DNA from: Spirosoma endophyticum
GTDB taxonomy: Bacteria; Bacteroidota; Bacteroidia; Cytophagales; Spirosomataceae
Direction of reading: 5' to 3'
DNA length: 64,000 nt
Assembly (NCBI RefSeq): GCF_900112365.1
Contig: NZ_FOLQ01000002.1
Span: 186,001 to 250,000 of the forward strand
The notes beneath the pieces were generated by a model. The model made no database searches. It worked only from the letters and a program-made list of their open reading frames with translations, and was not told the DNA's origin. Within the stretch, counting starts at the first letter, position 1; the number at the start of each line of letters is the position of its first letter. Of the stretch, positions 42,840 to 52,585 are shown piece by piece. The translations under genes were made by a program, and so were the position numbers.

Positions 42840-44561
42840 CTACATGAAGCCGCTTGACTGCCAAAGAGCCAGTTGGTTACGCGGGTATGGCCCCTTTGTT
42901 TCTGATGATGTAGCCGCCTGCTTCCGATTCTTACCCAATTGGCCCTCAGTCTCTTTTAGCCGATCCGAAGCTGGTAGGCTATGTTTGGCCAAAATACGGG
43001 CCTGCTCGCTCTGCCCCACGTCGGTCTGGCGGGGTTGATGGAGTAGGATGCGGGCCTGGCGGGCCATCACCGAAGCATCGATGATCGGAGCAGGGTAGTC
43101 GATGCCAATCTGAAAATGTTCCATCATCTGTTCCAGCGGTGGCATCGTCCACGGGTGATGAATATAGGCCACCGGACAGTTGGCTAACTCGGGTACCCAC
43201 TGTCGGATAAACACTCCCTGCGGGTCATGGTCCTGCGACTGCTTGACGGGGTTATAAATCCGGACCGTATTGGTGCCCGTCATGCCCGACTGCATTTGAA
43301 GTTGAGCGTAGTGGATGCCCGGTTCGAAATCGGTAAAAAGCCGGGCCAGGTGCCAGCCCCCTTCCTGCCAATGCTGAAACAAATGGTGCGTTAGAAAGGA
43401 GGTAAGCATGGCCCGCATTCGAAAGTTGATGTAGCCTGTGGCAGACAGACAACGCATACACGCGTCGATGAGCGGAAAGCCCGTACGCCCATCCCGCCAG
43501 GCTGCGTAGTGATCAGGATTGGTGTTTTTGGGGAGAGCATCGAAAGCCCGGTTCACATTCTCAAACTCCATGCGATCTTCGCCCTCAAACTTTTGTATGA
43601 AATGGCAATGCCAGCGCATTCGGGAGGCAAATGCGCCGAACTGCCGTCCTACACCTACTAACCCCGGATTTTTGGTGGCCTGCTGCTGGGCCTGATACAC
43701 TTGCCGGATGCTTAGACAACCCCAGGATAAGTAAGGCGACACGCGACTACACCCTCGTCGGCTTTCGAGGGGCTTAGAGATAGAGGCCGCATACTGCCCG
43801 ATTCGCTCGCTAAGAAAGCTGATCAGGTACCGATGCCCGTTATGTTCTCCGCCGGGTTGAAATGAAGGGTTCGGCATTTGCCATGCTGTGGGCAGATCCG
43901 GGCCGCGCTCCGTCTCAAACCACGTACTGGATACATTGGCCGGGTACCAGCGGGCCAGGTCGGGATGCTGCTGGGGAGCTTGCATGGTCTGCTGCCAGTT
44001 GGCAGCCCAGGTTTCCCGGTTTTTCAGGCGTCTAATCACGCCATTATGCTGGAATTCATGCCAGCTAATTCCCTGCTGGTGGCAGAACCGGGCAACAGCT
44101 TTATCCCGGTTGTAGGTTACGGCCAGGCCGGTTTCTTCGTGGGAAAAGATCGTACCGATGGCAAACTGCGTCTGCAAGGCAGTTAGTACCTCAAGTACTT
44201 CCCGGTGAAATACCCAAACGGTGGGTTGACCCGTTTCGGGCTGGGTATCTTCCTGGTGATCCTCGAATTCAAACGGCAGCCACTCGTACACCAGATGGTT
44301 TGTTTCCGACTGGAAAGCGGGGGGCGCGGGCAAAGTTGCCAACTGCTGATTGATGTCGGCCAGGCACTCGTGCACGAACCGCCAGTGGCGGAGATCGTAA
44401 TTGGGATCGGCCATCAGAGATGGTTCGAAACAGTAGAGTAGGAGTAGGGGACGTTTGGACGCACGCTGTCCCATCGCAATAGCTGCCTGGAGGGGAGCGT
44501 GGTCGCGCAGGCGTAAATCCCGCTTGAACCAGAGTACATTAATTGTAGGGCGGTTAGGCAT
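42840..44561 (-). CDS. Cryptochrome/photolyase family flavoprotein
   Basis: 573 residues from the ATG at 44561, directly before [19 protein letters not shown], the standard photolyase opening; ten extra codons upstream are possible. An N-terminal antenna-binding domain (about 5-190) is followed by the helical FAD domain with [66 protein letters not shown] and [20 protein letters not shown]. It would repair UV-made pyrimidine dimers using light, or act as a light sensor. The C-terminal 90 residues after the FAD domain are Gln/Arg-rich and less conserved. The class (CPD, 6-4 or cryptochrome) is not settled. Confidence 0.88.
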   Translation of the reverse strand: MPNRPTINVLWFKRDLRLRDHAPLQAAIAMGQRASKRPLLLLYCFEPSLMADPNYDLRHWRFVHECLADINQQLATLPAPPAFQSETNHLVYEWLPFEFEDHQEDTQPETGQPTVWVFHREVLEVLTALQTQFAIGTIFSHEETGLAVTYNRDKAVARFCHQQGISWHEFQHNGVIRRLKNRETWAANWQQTMQAPQQHPDLARWYPANVSSTWFETERGPDLPTAWQMPNPSFQPGGEHNGHRYLISFLSERIGQYAASISKPLESRRGCSRVSPYLSWGCLSIRQVYQAQQQATKNPGLVGVGRQFGAFASRMRWHCHFIQKFEGEDRMEFENVNRAFDALPKNTNPDHYAAWRDGRTGFPLIDACMRCLSATGYINFRMRAMLTSFLTHHLFQHWQEGGWHLARLFTDFEPGIHYAQLQMQSGMTGTNTVRIYNPVKQSQDHDPQGVFIRQWVPELANCPVAYIHHPWTMPPLEQMMEHFQIGIDYPAPIIDASVMARQARILLHQPRQTDVGQSEQARILAKHSLPASDRLKETEGQLGKNRKQAATSSETKGPYPRNQLALWQSSGFM

Positions 44562-44746
44562 GGAGTCAAAGTTTGGACAACCATTTGGCAACTAGTAGTG
44601 CTTGATGAGTATCGCTGAGATGCTTTGAACGTAGTAATATGATGAGGTAATGGTGTTGTCTGATAGATTTAAGTTATATCATAGCGTACAAGTCTGGAAC
44701 CCACTGACGCAGTTGATTGTTTACTGACCAACTCCATCGTTTGTCG

Positions 44747-45145
44747 ATGCCTCAAGCCAACAACCAACATATTTTTGTAGTCGATGATGACGAAGACGAT
44801 CAATTCCTCCTTCGTCAGGTCCTGATCCAGTATACGCCCAACACGTCAATTCGGGTATTGACCGATGGCGAAGAACTATTAACAGCTCTGACGGACGAAC
44901 AATCCCTACCTGATTTGGTCCTACTGGATTTAAATATGCCTAGAATGGGCGGTTTGGAAGCCCTTAGGCATATTCGGGCCGACCCTACATACGATCGGTT
45001 GCCCGTTGTCATTCTGACCACCTCGGATAGTGACGGTGACCGTCAGCAAGCTTATGACCTGAAGGCTGATGGCTATTTAGTCAAACCGGGTACCCAGCAA
45101 CAGATGAATCAGCTGATCCTGACCGTTAAACGGCAGTGGTTATAA
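44747..45145 (+). CDS. Stand-alone response-regulator receiver protein
   Basis: 132 residues from the ATG at 44747; a TTG ten codons upstream is less likely. A CheY-like receiver domain with the acidic pocket in IFVVDDDEDDQ, phospho-acceptor Asp in LVLLDLNMPRMGG, the Thr in VVILTTSDS and the Lys in GYLVKPGTQ. There is no output domain, so it would work by protein-protein contact in a phosphorelay. It is divergent from the photolyase gene, and a light- or stress-linked role is only a guess. No kinase gene is adjacent on this strand. Confidence 0.9.
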   Translation: MPQANNQHIFVVDDDEDDQFLLRQVLIQYTPNTSIRVLTDGEELLTALTDEQSLPDLVLLDLNMPRMGGLEALRHIRADPTYDRLPVVILTTSDSDGDRQQAYDLKADGYLVKPGTQQQMNQLILTVKRQWL

Positions 45146-45599
45146 CGCCTTTTTCGTAGTCTGTATCTGACCGTGCGAAGCTCTGATTAGTAACGTATCA
45201 CGCTATGTAGTAAATACATAAAAACAGGCAGGATAGCGTATCAGCGCGAAACAGATTGTAAGCGAGGAAGCTTAAGCGCACGATTGTATACTACAGGCAA
45301 GCTGTGGGTAGAAGCCTACAAAATTGGGCAAAAAAGTCGCAGCCCTCCACGAATATAATTTTGTGAATATTGAATTAATATTCTGAAAATGAGGCAATTG
45401 ATTTTTGGTAATTGAGTTGGCACAATTTAGGTTCATAAAAAAGTACACGGGTTTTATCGTCAGTTGTTGGCTGCTTATCGAGTTATCAAGCTGCTCTGCT
45501 TTAGATTGAATACCGGTTTACTCAACGTTACGAAAAACAGAAAAACTTTGAAAGCTCGGTATTGAACCGGGCTTTTATTTTACCATTTATTCTTAAAGC
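45146..45599. other. 454-base gap with a hairpin just before the next receiver gene
   Basis: No gene was found between the two receiver genes. At its end a stem (45551-45560 with 45566-45575, AAAGCTCGGT with ACCGGGCTTT, one G-T pair) is followed by TATTTTA, like a terminator. It lies only 24 bases before the next ATG, so something transcribed upstream, possibly a short RNA, may end there, or it may be an attenuator. Confidence 0.45.
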
Positions 45600-46034
45600 A
45601 TGGTAGCCATGGACGAACACCCTATCATTTTTATTGATGCTGATGAAGATGATCATGATATGTTCAAGCAAGCCCTAGCGGAGTTGGCCCTCCCTCATCC
45701 CATTTTACTGTTCTCCAACTGCCAAACGGCTTTGGACTACTTGACGACGAACGCTGAAATCCCATTTTTGATTATTTCCGAAATCAGTATGCCGGGTATG
45801 AGTGGGTTAGAACTTCGTAAACAAATCGATCAAGATCCTGTACTACGTCGAAAGTGTATTCCCTTTATTTTCATGACGAATCCGGTGGAAGACTACCTGG
45901 TGGAAGAAGCTTACGAGTTGACGATTCAAGGGCTGTTTGAGAAAAAAGAAACGTTTGCTGCCTGGAAAACTCAGTTAGGCTCTATCATTGCTTACTGGAC
46001 GGAGTGCCATCATCCCAAACGATTTAATAGGTAG
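45600..46034 (+). CDS. Receiver-domain protein with Glu in place of the phospho-acceptor Asp
   Basis: 144 residues (an ATG three codons later at 45609 is an equal start). The fold is a response-regulator receiver: IIFIDADEDDHDMF, LIISEISMPGMSGLE, CIPFIFMTNP and GLFEKKETF keep the acidic N-terminus, the MPG turn, the Thr and the Lys. At the acceptor site, however, Glu61 (codon at 45780) replaces Asp, and Ala14 replaces one of the acidic-pocket residues. Glu often mimics phospho-Asp, so the protein may be locked active or work without phosphorylation. No output domain or partner kinase is seen beside it. Confidence 0.85.
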   Translation: MVAMDEHPIIFIDADEDDHDMFKQALAELALPHPILLFSNCQTALDYLTTNAEIPFLIISEISMPGMSGLELRKQIDQDPVLRRKCIPFIFMTNPVEDYLVEEAYELTIQGLFEKKETFAAWKTQLGSIIAYWTECHHPKRFNR

Positions 46035-46275
46035 GACTTATTCCGAAAGTATACTGATTTCAATTGATAGGGTCAAGCTCAAAGAGTCTGATGTTACTTG
46101 TTTTATTTGCATCATGTTTATCAAAAAAACTCATCAACGTACAACCGGGAGCGTGTGCACCCCGCGTTGAACAGGCAGGGAATACGCCATCTTGACCAGT
46201 CGCAACCGCGTCGGCTCCCTACTTTCACCTAACAGTGTATCATGACCAGAAAAATATCCTTGCTTTTTCAACAGC

Positions 46276-46890
46276 TTAAAGGCTCTGTAGAAAATCATAA
46301 AACGCCTGTTTACTGGTGAGCTTTAATTTGGCGTTAATGTTTTTGCGGTGTGTTTCCACCGTCAAATAGCTAAGCCCCAACCCCTGGGCGATTTGTTCCG
46401 TCGTCTTTCCGTCTTTAAGGCCCAAGACGATCTCAAACTCTCGTTTGGTCAACTGGTGTTTTAACGCAAAAAAATCGTTAACCGTACTCGCTTTCTGTTG
46501 GTGGCCCACACTCAGGATACGATCTCCCGCCATGATTTTTTGTAGACTGGCAATCAACTCAGTGGACGGAATCGTCTTAGCCAGATACCCGTCTACATTG
46601 GCCGCCGTAAACAGGTTGAGTTCTTTTTTTTCAGCATACATGCTGATGATCACGATGCGCGGTTTAGGTAGTAGGGTTTTCAATTGGGCGACCACCTCCA
46701 GACCATTCAGATGAGGCATGTTGTAGTCAACTAATATCAAATCCGGAACCATACGCTGACAGGTGTACATGGCCTGGCGGCTGTCATAAACCTGTGCCAC
46801 TACCTCAAAACAATCCGACTCCTTCAGGATCAGCGCCAGTCCGTCATTAAATAAGGCGTGATCGTCGATAATAACGGTTCTATTATTCAT
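46276..46890 (-). CDS. LuxR/NarL-type response regulator
   Basis: 204 residues. The receiver domain (about 1-120) has VIIDDHALFNDGL, acceptor Asp in LILVDYNMPHLNGLE, and Lys in GYLAKTIPS. The LuxR helix-turn-helix (about 140-200) reads LTKREFEIVLGLKDGKTTEQ, LSYLTVETHRKNINAKLKL. It lies 93 bases downstream of the histidine kinase gene on the same strand, so the two form a two-component system. The TACCTG-type dyads upstream of the kinase gene are candidate binding sites for it. Confidence 0.92.
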   Translation of the reverse strand: MNNRTVIIDDHALFNDGLALILKESDCFEVVAQVYDSRQAMYTCQRMVPDLILVDYNMPHLNGLEVVAQLKTLLPKPRIVIISMYAEKKELNLFTAANVDGYLAKTIPSTELIASLQKIMAGDRILSVGHQQKASTVNDFFALKHQLTKREFEIVLGLKDGKTTEQIAQGLGLSYLTVETHRKNINAKLKLTSKQAFYDFLQSL

Positions 46891-46983
46891 CGAATACTAT
46901 TTTTTACTGGCTGTTGCTGGTTTGACTGATAGCTGGTTGAGAGAATATCAACTTTTTCTACTATCCTTTTCTATATCCACTGG

Positions 46984-48807
46984 TCAACCACCCAGGGGTG
47001 TTTCAATGGTGACCGACGTACCACTAACACTACCATCAATGGACAGTTTCAGCCTGGCCAGCTCAGCCCGTTTATACATATTAGCCATACCAATACCACT
47101 GGTTGGCTGATTGGGCGTATACCCGATTCCGTCGTCTTCTATACTCACCCGTACTACGTCCTCACTTAAAAAAGCCTGTATGGTGACCTCTTTGGCCTGA
47201 GAATGCTTGACAACATTGTTAAGCACTTCCTGCACGATCAGGTAGATACCCTGCTGTTTGAGTAATGGTAACTGATTGATTCTCTTTTCTGTGTAATCAC
47301 TGTAAGCAAAAGAAATCGTGGAGAAATCATTGAACCGCTCGGCCAGATCCTCCAGCTTTTCGTCCAGCGGTCGATTATCATCTTTGACCAAGTTGTGGCT
47401 AATCACCCGGGTTTCGTTGATGGCATCCAGAATCATGTCCCGGGCGACCTGTATCCGGGGCTCCTTCAGGTTCAGGTACCCCAGTGCGGAAGCCAGCGTA
47501 TTGCCTAACTGGTCGTGGAGGTTACGACCGATCTGCTCGATCTCGGACTTTCGTAGCATCTCCAATTTCCCCTGCACCAGCCGGATTTTCTCCTCGGTCA
47601 TTTGCTGGCTTATCAGTTCCCTGCGGAATAGGGAAACGATCAGATAACCAAAAAGAAGCAGGTAATAAAATGGCTGAAAATAGGAGTAGCTAAGGGCCGG
47701 GCTATCCAGCACATACGTCCGATAAAGGATGGGAACAAACACCAGTGTCGCCGTAATCAGCAGGTACTTTTCCCGCTTTACACGAAACCCCAGCATCGAA
47801 ATATAGAATAGCCAGCCGATATTCAGGGTCGTCAAAATAAGACTGGCATTTGTAACCATAGCATTCGTGGTCCGAGTGAGCGGAAACAGGAGCAATCCCA
47901 TGGGTATCAGGTTGGCCCCCACTAAAAATAGCACGGCGTAGCGGTGCCATCGCCCATACACGTTGAGGCTTTTGATATACGCCACGCCGAAGGTATGGAA
48001 CAGACAGTTGGTGGCGAATATGATGAAGAGTCCGATTGAATTCGCATTCAGCCCCAGCCAGGCCGGAAAAGGGAAGGCATCAAAAAAGTAATTGTAATTG
48101 AGTTGCCCCAACCCAATCGGGAAAACATAGAGGCCAAAATAAATTAGCAGCCGGTGTTTAAAGATCAGGCCGAGGGAGAAAACCGTAAACATAAAAAAGA
48201 ACGCGCTCGACAGAGCGACCAGCCGGATACTCTCTTCTTCATCCCGCTTGATGGTAAACTGTTTTTCGGTCGAAAGTGCAATTGTCAATTCATGGATACC
48301 TGTGCTACGTCGGCTTCGTAATAACAGACCCGCGCTATCGTGCGGTGCCAGCTCAAAAGGCAGGGCGAATGCCCTGACCGGAATGGCCCGCTGCACCAGC
48401 GGCATACGGCGGAATAATGTCCCTAGGTGTACCAGTTCCCGCTGCTGGCCACGCAGTAAAAATGCGTCCAGTGTATCACAGCGATTATGGTCCAGGTCGA
48501 CGATCATTTTTCGAGGCAGGTTCGATGGATTGACGAGGGGCAGGTACACCCAGGCCTCTGGATGCGCGTAAGCCGGGCCAATCATCACCTGTTGGGGATC
48601 GACGTTAGGCAAAAAATCGGCTGACATTATTCCCGAAATTGTCAGTAAAGGTCGCTTTTTATTCACGGGTACTTGGTAAACCAGCACCCTATTGTTGACA
48701 GATGTCGTACTAAACTGGCTATCCACGACCAACGGTCTGGCCGGATGAGCCGTCGGTCGTCTGTCAGGTTGCCCATAAAGTTTGCCCATGCAGACCATGC
48801 CGATCAA
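46984..48807 (-). CDS. 7TMR-DISM sensor histidine kinase (start codon uncertain)
   Basis: About 607 residues from a TTG at 48807. Order: periplasmic sandwich sensor (7TMR-DISMED2-like, about 30-180), seven transmembrane helices (about 190-395), HisKA_3 dimerisation helix with the His in IGRNLHDQLGNTLASALGY, and an ATPase domain with VLNNVVKHSQAKE and VSIEDDGIGYTPNQPTSGIG. The frame stays open to a TAA at 48874, and the missing upstream residues (KRNPVH...KGLLLATLIGMVCMG) look like the start of a signal peptide, yet no ATG, GTG or TTG lies there. An ATC at 48859-48861 occupies the place a Met would. It probably phosphorylates the LuxR-type regulator downstream. Confidence 0.88.
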   Translation of the reverse strand: MIGMVCMGKLYGQPDRRPTAHPARPLVVDSQFSTTSVNNRVLVYQVPVNKKRPLLTISGIMSADFLPNVDPQQVMIGPAYAHPEAWVYLPLVNPSNLPRKMIVDLDHNRCDTLDAFLLRGQQRELVHLGTLFRRMPLVQRAIPVRAFALPFELAPHDSAGLLLRSRRSTGIHELTIALSTEKQFTIKRDEEESIRLVALSSAFFFMFTVFSLGLIFKHRLLIYFGLYVFPIGLGQLNYNYFFDAFPFPAWLGLNANSIGLFIIFATNCLFHTFGVAYIKSLNVYGRWHRYAVLFLVGANLIPMGLLLFPLTRTTNAMVTNASLILTTLNIGWLFYISMLGFRVKREKYLLITATLVFVPILYRTYVLDSPALSYSYFQPFYYLLLFGYLIVSLFRRELISQQMTEEKIRLVQGKLEMLRKSEIEQIGRNLHDQLGNTLASALGYLNLKEPRIQVARDMILDAINETRVISHNLVKDDNRPLDEKLEDLAERFNDFSTISFAYSDYTEKRINQLPLLKQQGIYLIVQEVLNNVVKHSQAKEVTIQAFLSEDVVRVSIEDDGIGYTPNQPTSGIGMANMYKRAELARLKLSIDGSVSGTSVTIETPLGG

Positions 48808-48949
48808 CGTAGCAAGTAGCAGCCCTTTTCTGGTGCTGATGTGGACAGGGTTTCGTTTGATGGATCTACAGGTTTACTACCGGAACAGGACCGCCTTTCA
48901 CAAAAATCATTGTTGTGCTGCAAAGATCACCTCAATCAAAACGTAAACA

Positions 48950-48969
48950 TATACCTGTCATCAGGTATA
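48950..48969. promoter_or_regulatory. Palindromic operator candidate 1 (TACCTG-N4-CAGGTA)
   Basis: TATACCTG and CAGGTATA are perfect 8-bp arms around TCAT. Core arms are identical to those of the site at 49016-49031, 64 bp away centre to centre. It lies about 90 bases upstream of the presumed kinase start region. A LuxR-type dimer is a natural candidate binder. Confidence 0.5.
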
Positions 48970-49015
48970 AACTAATCGGAAAGTAGTCTGCTTTTCATGA
49001 AAAAAGGTACCTATC

Positions 49016-49031
49016 TACCTGCTACCAGGTA
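49016..49031. promoter_or_regulatory. Palindromic operator candidate 2 (TACCTG-N4-CAGGTA)
   Basis: TACCTG and CAGGTA, perfect 6-bp arms around CTAC; same arms and spacer length as the site at 48950-48969. The half-site motif GGTA/TACC appears again in AGGTACCT at 49005-49012. Confidence 0.5.
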
Positions 49032-49210
49032 TGTTCTCCCCAAAAAGACTGGTCTAAGTTTGCATCCCAGTTACATCAAGTAATAAAAAATCCGTCTTTC
49101 TACTCCACTTACCAGCAAAATGTGAGGGACTGTGCTGCAGCGCAGTGGCTCTATCAGATAGGGACTTTACAACTCACTCCGTCAGGGAACCATACAAAAC
49201 CCAGTAGACA

Positions 49211-49414
49211 ATGAAACAGCAAGACTCCGTGAATGAAGGCCCAAAGAACCGGTATCCAAAACAGGCTATTCTGGTTGACGATTCATTTAAGCGTTCTTTG
49301 GCGCTCTACCGTCGGCGCGTGTATGAACAATATGGTTCCCTGCTTATGCTCGATGTTTCGGATGAACAAGAAGGGGTAACCCCACACCCTTACCAGCAAC
49401 CCTTTGATTCCTGA
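49211..49414 (+). CDS. Small hypothetical protein
   Basis: 67 residues, unrecognised. It is charged and soluble-looking (ILVDDSFKRSLALYRRRVYE), with no signal peptide, helix span or cysteines. It starts with ATG after about 330 bases of regulatory DNA and ends 45 bases before the metalloprotease gene, so the two may be cotranscribed. A real but lineage-limited gene is possible; chance cannot be excluded. Confidence 0.4.
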   Translation: MKQQDSVNEGPKNRYPKQAILVDDSFKRSLALYRRRVYEQYGSLLMLDVSDEQEGVTPHPYQQPFDS

Positions 49415-49459
49415 TTATTTATACGTCCTCATTTGCCATAAACTGAATCTCAATATTTT

Positions 49460-52400
49460 ATGAGTCGAATCTCTAGCTTCGCAATTTTCACAAAAAAGAA
49501 GATTACCGGATTTCTGTTGCTGCTCACTGTACTAGGTAACAGCGCCTTCGCCCAGTCTCCCTTTTTCCAGGCTGTGTCCCAAAAGGCAGATCCCGCCTTT
49601 TTTCAATCGGCTCCAACCTACTTTAGTCACGTAAACCTGTATGAAATCAACGTAGCGGGCATTCGCCAGCAGTTAGCCAGGGCACCCCTTGAAAGTCAGC
49701 GCCAATCACCTGCTATCCCGATGCTGGTACCCATGCCCGATGGCACTTCAGAAGTATTCAATATAGTGGAGAGCCCTTTACTGGCCCCTGCCGTGGCTAA
49801 ACAATTCCCGGATATCAAAACCTATTCGGGGTATGGACAGAAAAATAAAAAGGCAACTATCCATATAAGCCTGACGTCAGGTGGATTCAACGCGATTATT
49901 CTTAACACTGACAAAGGACCTGTATATATCGAAAAAATACAGGGAACCAGCAGGACTGATCGATACCGTAGTTACTACACGAAAGATGCCATTGTACCTC
50001 AAACAAAAACGGGTAATGCTACGCGTCCCCATTGTGGAGCGGTAGGGGTGATGGGCCTGACTCCTGTTTTAAAAGGTGGAGCCAGGGCGGCTGCCAATAT
50101 AGGCATTGGCAACAACATCGTGGGGGCTCAGTTTCGCACATTCAGACTGGCTGTGGCGGTTACTGGCGAGTTCACGCTGAAACACGGTGGGCAAATGAGT
50201 GCCTTCAATGATATTGTGGCCTACATCAGCCGGGTAAATGCCGTATACAAGAATGAGCTGTGTGTTAACTTCTCGCTGGTCAGTAGCACAAATGTCGTAT
50301 ATACCAACCCCGCCACTGACCCCTACACGGGCAACAGCACCGATGTTATGTTAAACGAAAATCAGCCGGTGCTGGATGCCCAAGTTGTTGACGCTAACTA
50401 CGATCTGGGTATGGTCGTTACGGCCACATACCCTACCGTATCGGGAAACTCATCAAGTGGTGGCGGTATTGCTGCACTCCGGTCGTTGGGGCAAACGGGA
50501 GAAAAAGCGAAGAACGCGATGGAAGAAGGAGATTGGCAGGCAGATGGAACCGCTTATTCTCAGACCTATACTGACCAGGTGTTTGTCCACGAAATCGGCC
50601 ATCAATTCGGGATGCAACATACGTTCAACAGCAATCTCGGTGCCTGTAAAAGCAATGGCACTGTCGAAGGGGCTGTGGAGCCGGGAGCTGGTACAACGAT
50701 CATGAGTTACGGCTACACCTGCGAAAACACAGAGGCAGGCAAAGGGCCAATCGGAGACGATAATTACGGTCCCTCAGGCTTACCCAATGGCCCGATCCTC
50801 AATTTTCACGCGGGCAGTTTTGCACTGGCCACTCAATACATGGCCACGATTCCCAATGTGGGAACAACTGTCCCAACCGGTAATACACCTCCGGTCGTTG
50901 CCGTAGCCACTACGTCCTATACCATTCCCAAATCCACACCCTTTTCCCTAATGGGTTCCGCCACCGATGCGGATAACGATGCCCTCAGCTACAGTTGGGA
51001 AGGAATCGATATCGGGACTACCGCCACGCCGGACCCCACTGTATTTACTGATCCAACGAAGCCGCCATTTTTCAGGAGTTATGCGCCTTCAGCGACAGGG
51101 AATGTGCGTACCTACCCCATACTTTCTGCCATACTGGACGGCAGCAACGTAGTCAAAGGCGAGAAATTACCTGCTGTATCTTTTGCTACGACGCACCGGT
51201 TAACCGTACGGGATAACAGCGCCAAAGGGGGAGGTGTCGCCAGCACCGATGTTACCGTAACGATAGATGGTAACACAGGCCCCTTTTTAGTCTCCAATGA
51301 CTGGCAGGGTACCTTTGCCGGCAACACGACCCAACCTGTAACCTGGAGTGTAAATGGCACCAACACCACTACCCCTAATGTGAAAATTTCATTATCGACT
51401 GATGGTGGGCAAACATTTCCAACGGTTTTACTCGCCAGTACGCCCAATACCGGCACGGCCAATATTACCGTACCGAATGTTGCTACGTCTACGGGCCGGT
51501 TGAAAGTAGAGGCCGTTGGTAATATTTTCTTTGACCTGTCGAACAAAGATTTTTCCATTATTCCGGCTACTTCATCAGCGCCTGTCCTCAGCGGTCTGGT
51601 GAATGCAACAACCTGTTCGGGCGTAGCGAGTGCTACCCAATCATTCAATGTAACGGATAATGACGTATCATCGGTGAATCTGGTGGCCAGCAGTAGCAAT
51701 ACGGGGTTGGTTCCCGTAGAGAACGTAGTGATAGGCGGCACAGGATCGAATCGAACCATTACGGTGACGCCCGTTGCCGGACAGAGTGGTACGGTTGTCA
51801 TTACCCTGACTGCAACCAATAGCACAAGCCTGACCGGTAGCGCCAGCTTTAGCTTACTGGTAACCAGCCCACCCACTCTCAACGATCAGCCCGCCAGCGC
51901 CACAATTACCGCAGGCCAAAGTGTCAGTTTTACCGCAGCTACTACGGGTGATAACCTTACCTATCAATGGCAGATAAATACCGGTAACGGCTTTACAAAC
52001 CTGACCAACGACCCAACGTATTCGGGGGCTAATTCGGGCACATTAACGGTATCCAACGCAACAACGGCCCTAAGCGGTTATCAATATCGCCTGTTGGTCA
52101 GCAGTGGGATCTGCTCTGCAACGTCTGGAGTAGCAATGTTGACCGTAAATGGAAAACAAGCTGATCTAACCCCGATCATCTATACCACACCTTCATTAAC
52201 TTATGGGAATACGCTCATCAGCGTAGTGGTAGATGTCTTCGAGGTCAACGGCGTCAGTACAACGGCTCCGGTCACGGTTAGGATCAGCCGGGAATCACGT
52301 TTAACGCTTGGTTTCGACCCGACAATCACGACTCTGGGCCTTAAGTCAGTGAATAATCAAGCCTGGCGTTTCGATGGTACGAATCCGGACTATTACGAAT

Positions 52401-52585
52401 TAACTACGTTGCCTAATCAGTTTATTACGGCAGGAAGTAAGCTGTCGTTCGGATTAAGCGGAACCTTACAACTCAACGCCACAAAGGGAGCTTTGGCCAT
52501 CACGGTGGTAAGCACACTACCCGCAGGAATGGAAGCCAGACTCACTAACAACAGTGACGCCGACAAACTCGAATACTTTCCCTGA
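49460..52585 (+). CDS. Secreted reprolysin-like zinc metalloprotease with Ig-like modules and shared C-terminal domain
   Basis: 1041 residues. Signal peptide ends near NSAFAQ. A propeptide-like region (about 35-200) leads to a catalytic domain with the metzincin site HEIGHQFGMQHTF (three His ligands and the catalytic Glu) and a Met-turn in TIMSYGYTCEN. Behind it are Ig/PKD-like and cadherin-like modules (about 475-900; TDADNDALSYSWEG, GQSVSFTAATTGDNLTYQWQ). The last 140 residues (902-1041, beginning DLTPIIYTTPSLTYGN and ending DADKLEYFP) form a domain shared with the gene at 55208. It would degrade extracellular proteins. No classical T9SS sorting motif was recognised. Confidence 0.88.
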   Translation: MSRISSFAIFTKKKITGFLLLLTVLGNSAFAQSPFFQAVSQKADPAFFQSAPTYFSHVNLYEINVAGIRQQLARAPLESQRQSPAIPMLVPMPDGTSEVFNIVESPLLAPAVAKQFPDIKTYSGYGQKNKKATIHISLTSGGFNAIILNTDKGPVYIEKIQGTSRTDRYRSYYTKDAIVPQTKTGNATRPHCGAVGVMGLTPVLKGGARAAANIGIGNNIVGAQFRTFRLAVAVTGEFTLKHGGQMSAFNDIVAYISRVNAVYKNELCVNFSLVSSTNVVYTNPATDPYTGNSTDVMLNENQPVLDAQVVDANYDLGMVVTATYPTVSGNSSSGGGIAALRSLGQTGEKAKNAMEEGDWQADGTAYSQTYTDQVFVHEIGHQFGMQHTFNSNLGACKSNGTVEGAVEPGAGTTIMSYGYTCENTEAGKGPIGDDNYGPSGLPNGPILNFHAGSFALATQYMATIPNVGTTVPTGNTPPVVAVATTSYTIPKSTPFSLMGSATDADNDALSYSWEGIDIGTTATPDPTVFTDPTKPPFFRSYAPSATGNVRTYPILSAILDGSNVVKGEKLPAVSFATTHRLTVRDNSAKGGGVASTDVTVTIDGNTGPFLVSNDWQGTFAGNTTQPVTWSVNGTNTTTPNVKISLSTDGGQTFPTVLLASTPNTGTANITVPNVATSTGRLKVEAVGNIFFDLSNKDFSIIPATSSAPVLSGLVNATTCSGVASATQSFNVTDNDVSSVNLVASSSNTGLVPVENVVIGGTGSNRTITVTPVAGQSGTVVITLTATNSTSLTGSASFSLLVTSPPTLNDQPASATITAGQSVSFTAATTGDNLTYQWQINTGNGFTNLTNDPTYSGANSGTLTVSNATTALSGYQYRLLVSSGICSATSGVAMLTVNGKQADLTPIIYTTPSLTYGNTLISVVVDVFEVNGVSTTAPVTVRISRESRLTLGFDPTITTLGLKSVNNQAWRFDGTNPDYYELTTLPNQFITAGSKLSFGLSGTLQLNATKGALAITVVSTLPAGMEARLTNNSDADKLEYFP

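Larger units (their letters stand above)
48862..49210. other. Divergent regulatory region between the kinase and the small protein gene
   Basis: About 350 bases without a gene, AT-rich and containing several dyads: two related palindromes listed separately (48950-48969 and 49016-49031), TTTTCATGAAAA at 48992-49003, and AGGTACCT at 49005-49012. It must carry promoters for the kinase operon and perhaps for 49211 onward. Confidence 0.5.

Noticed and set aside
48950..49031. Lux-box (quorum-sensing) interpretation of the ACCTG/CAGGT dyads
   Set aside because: Lux boxes share these end bases but have a 10-base centre; here the spacer is 4 bases and no LuxI/LuxR autoinducer genes are present.
52163..52582. 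Classical T9SS type A sorting tail on the metalloprotease
   Set aside because: The end is an acidic DKLEYFP, and I could not find the usual glycine turn and basic last strand; a separate shared domain explains it better.
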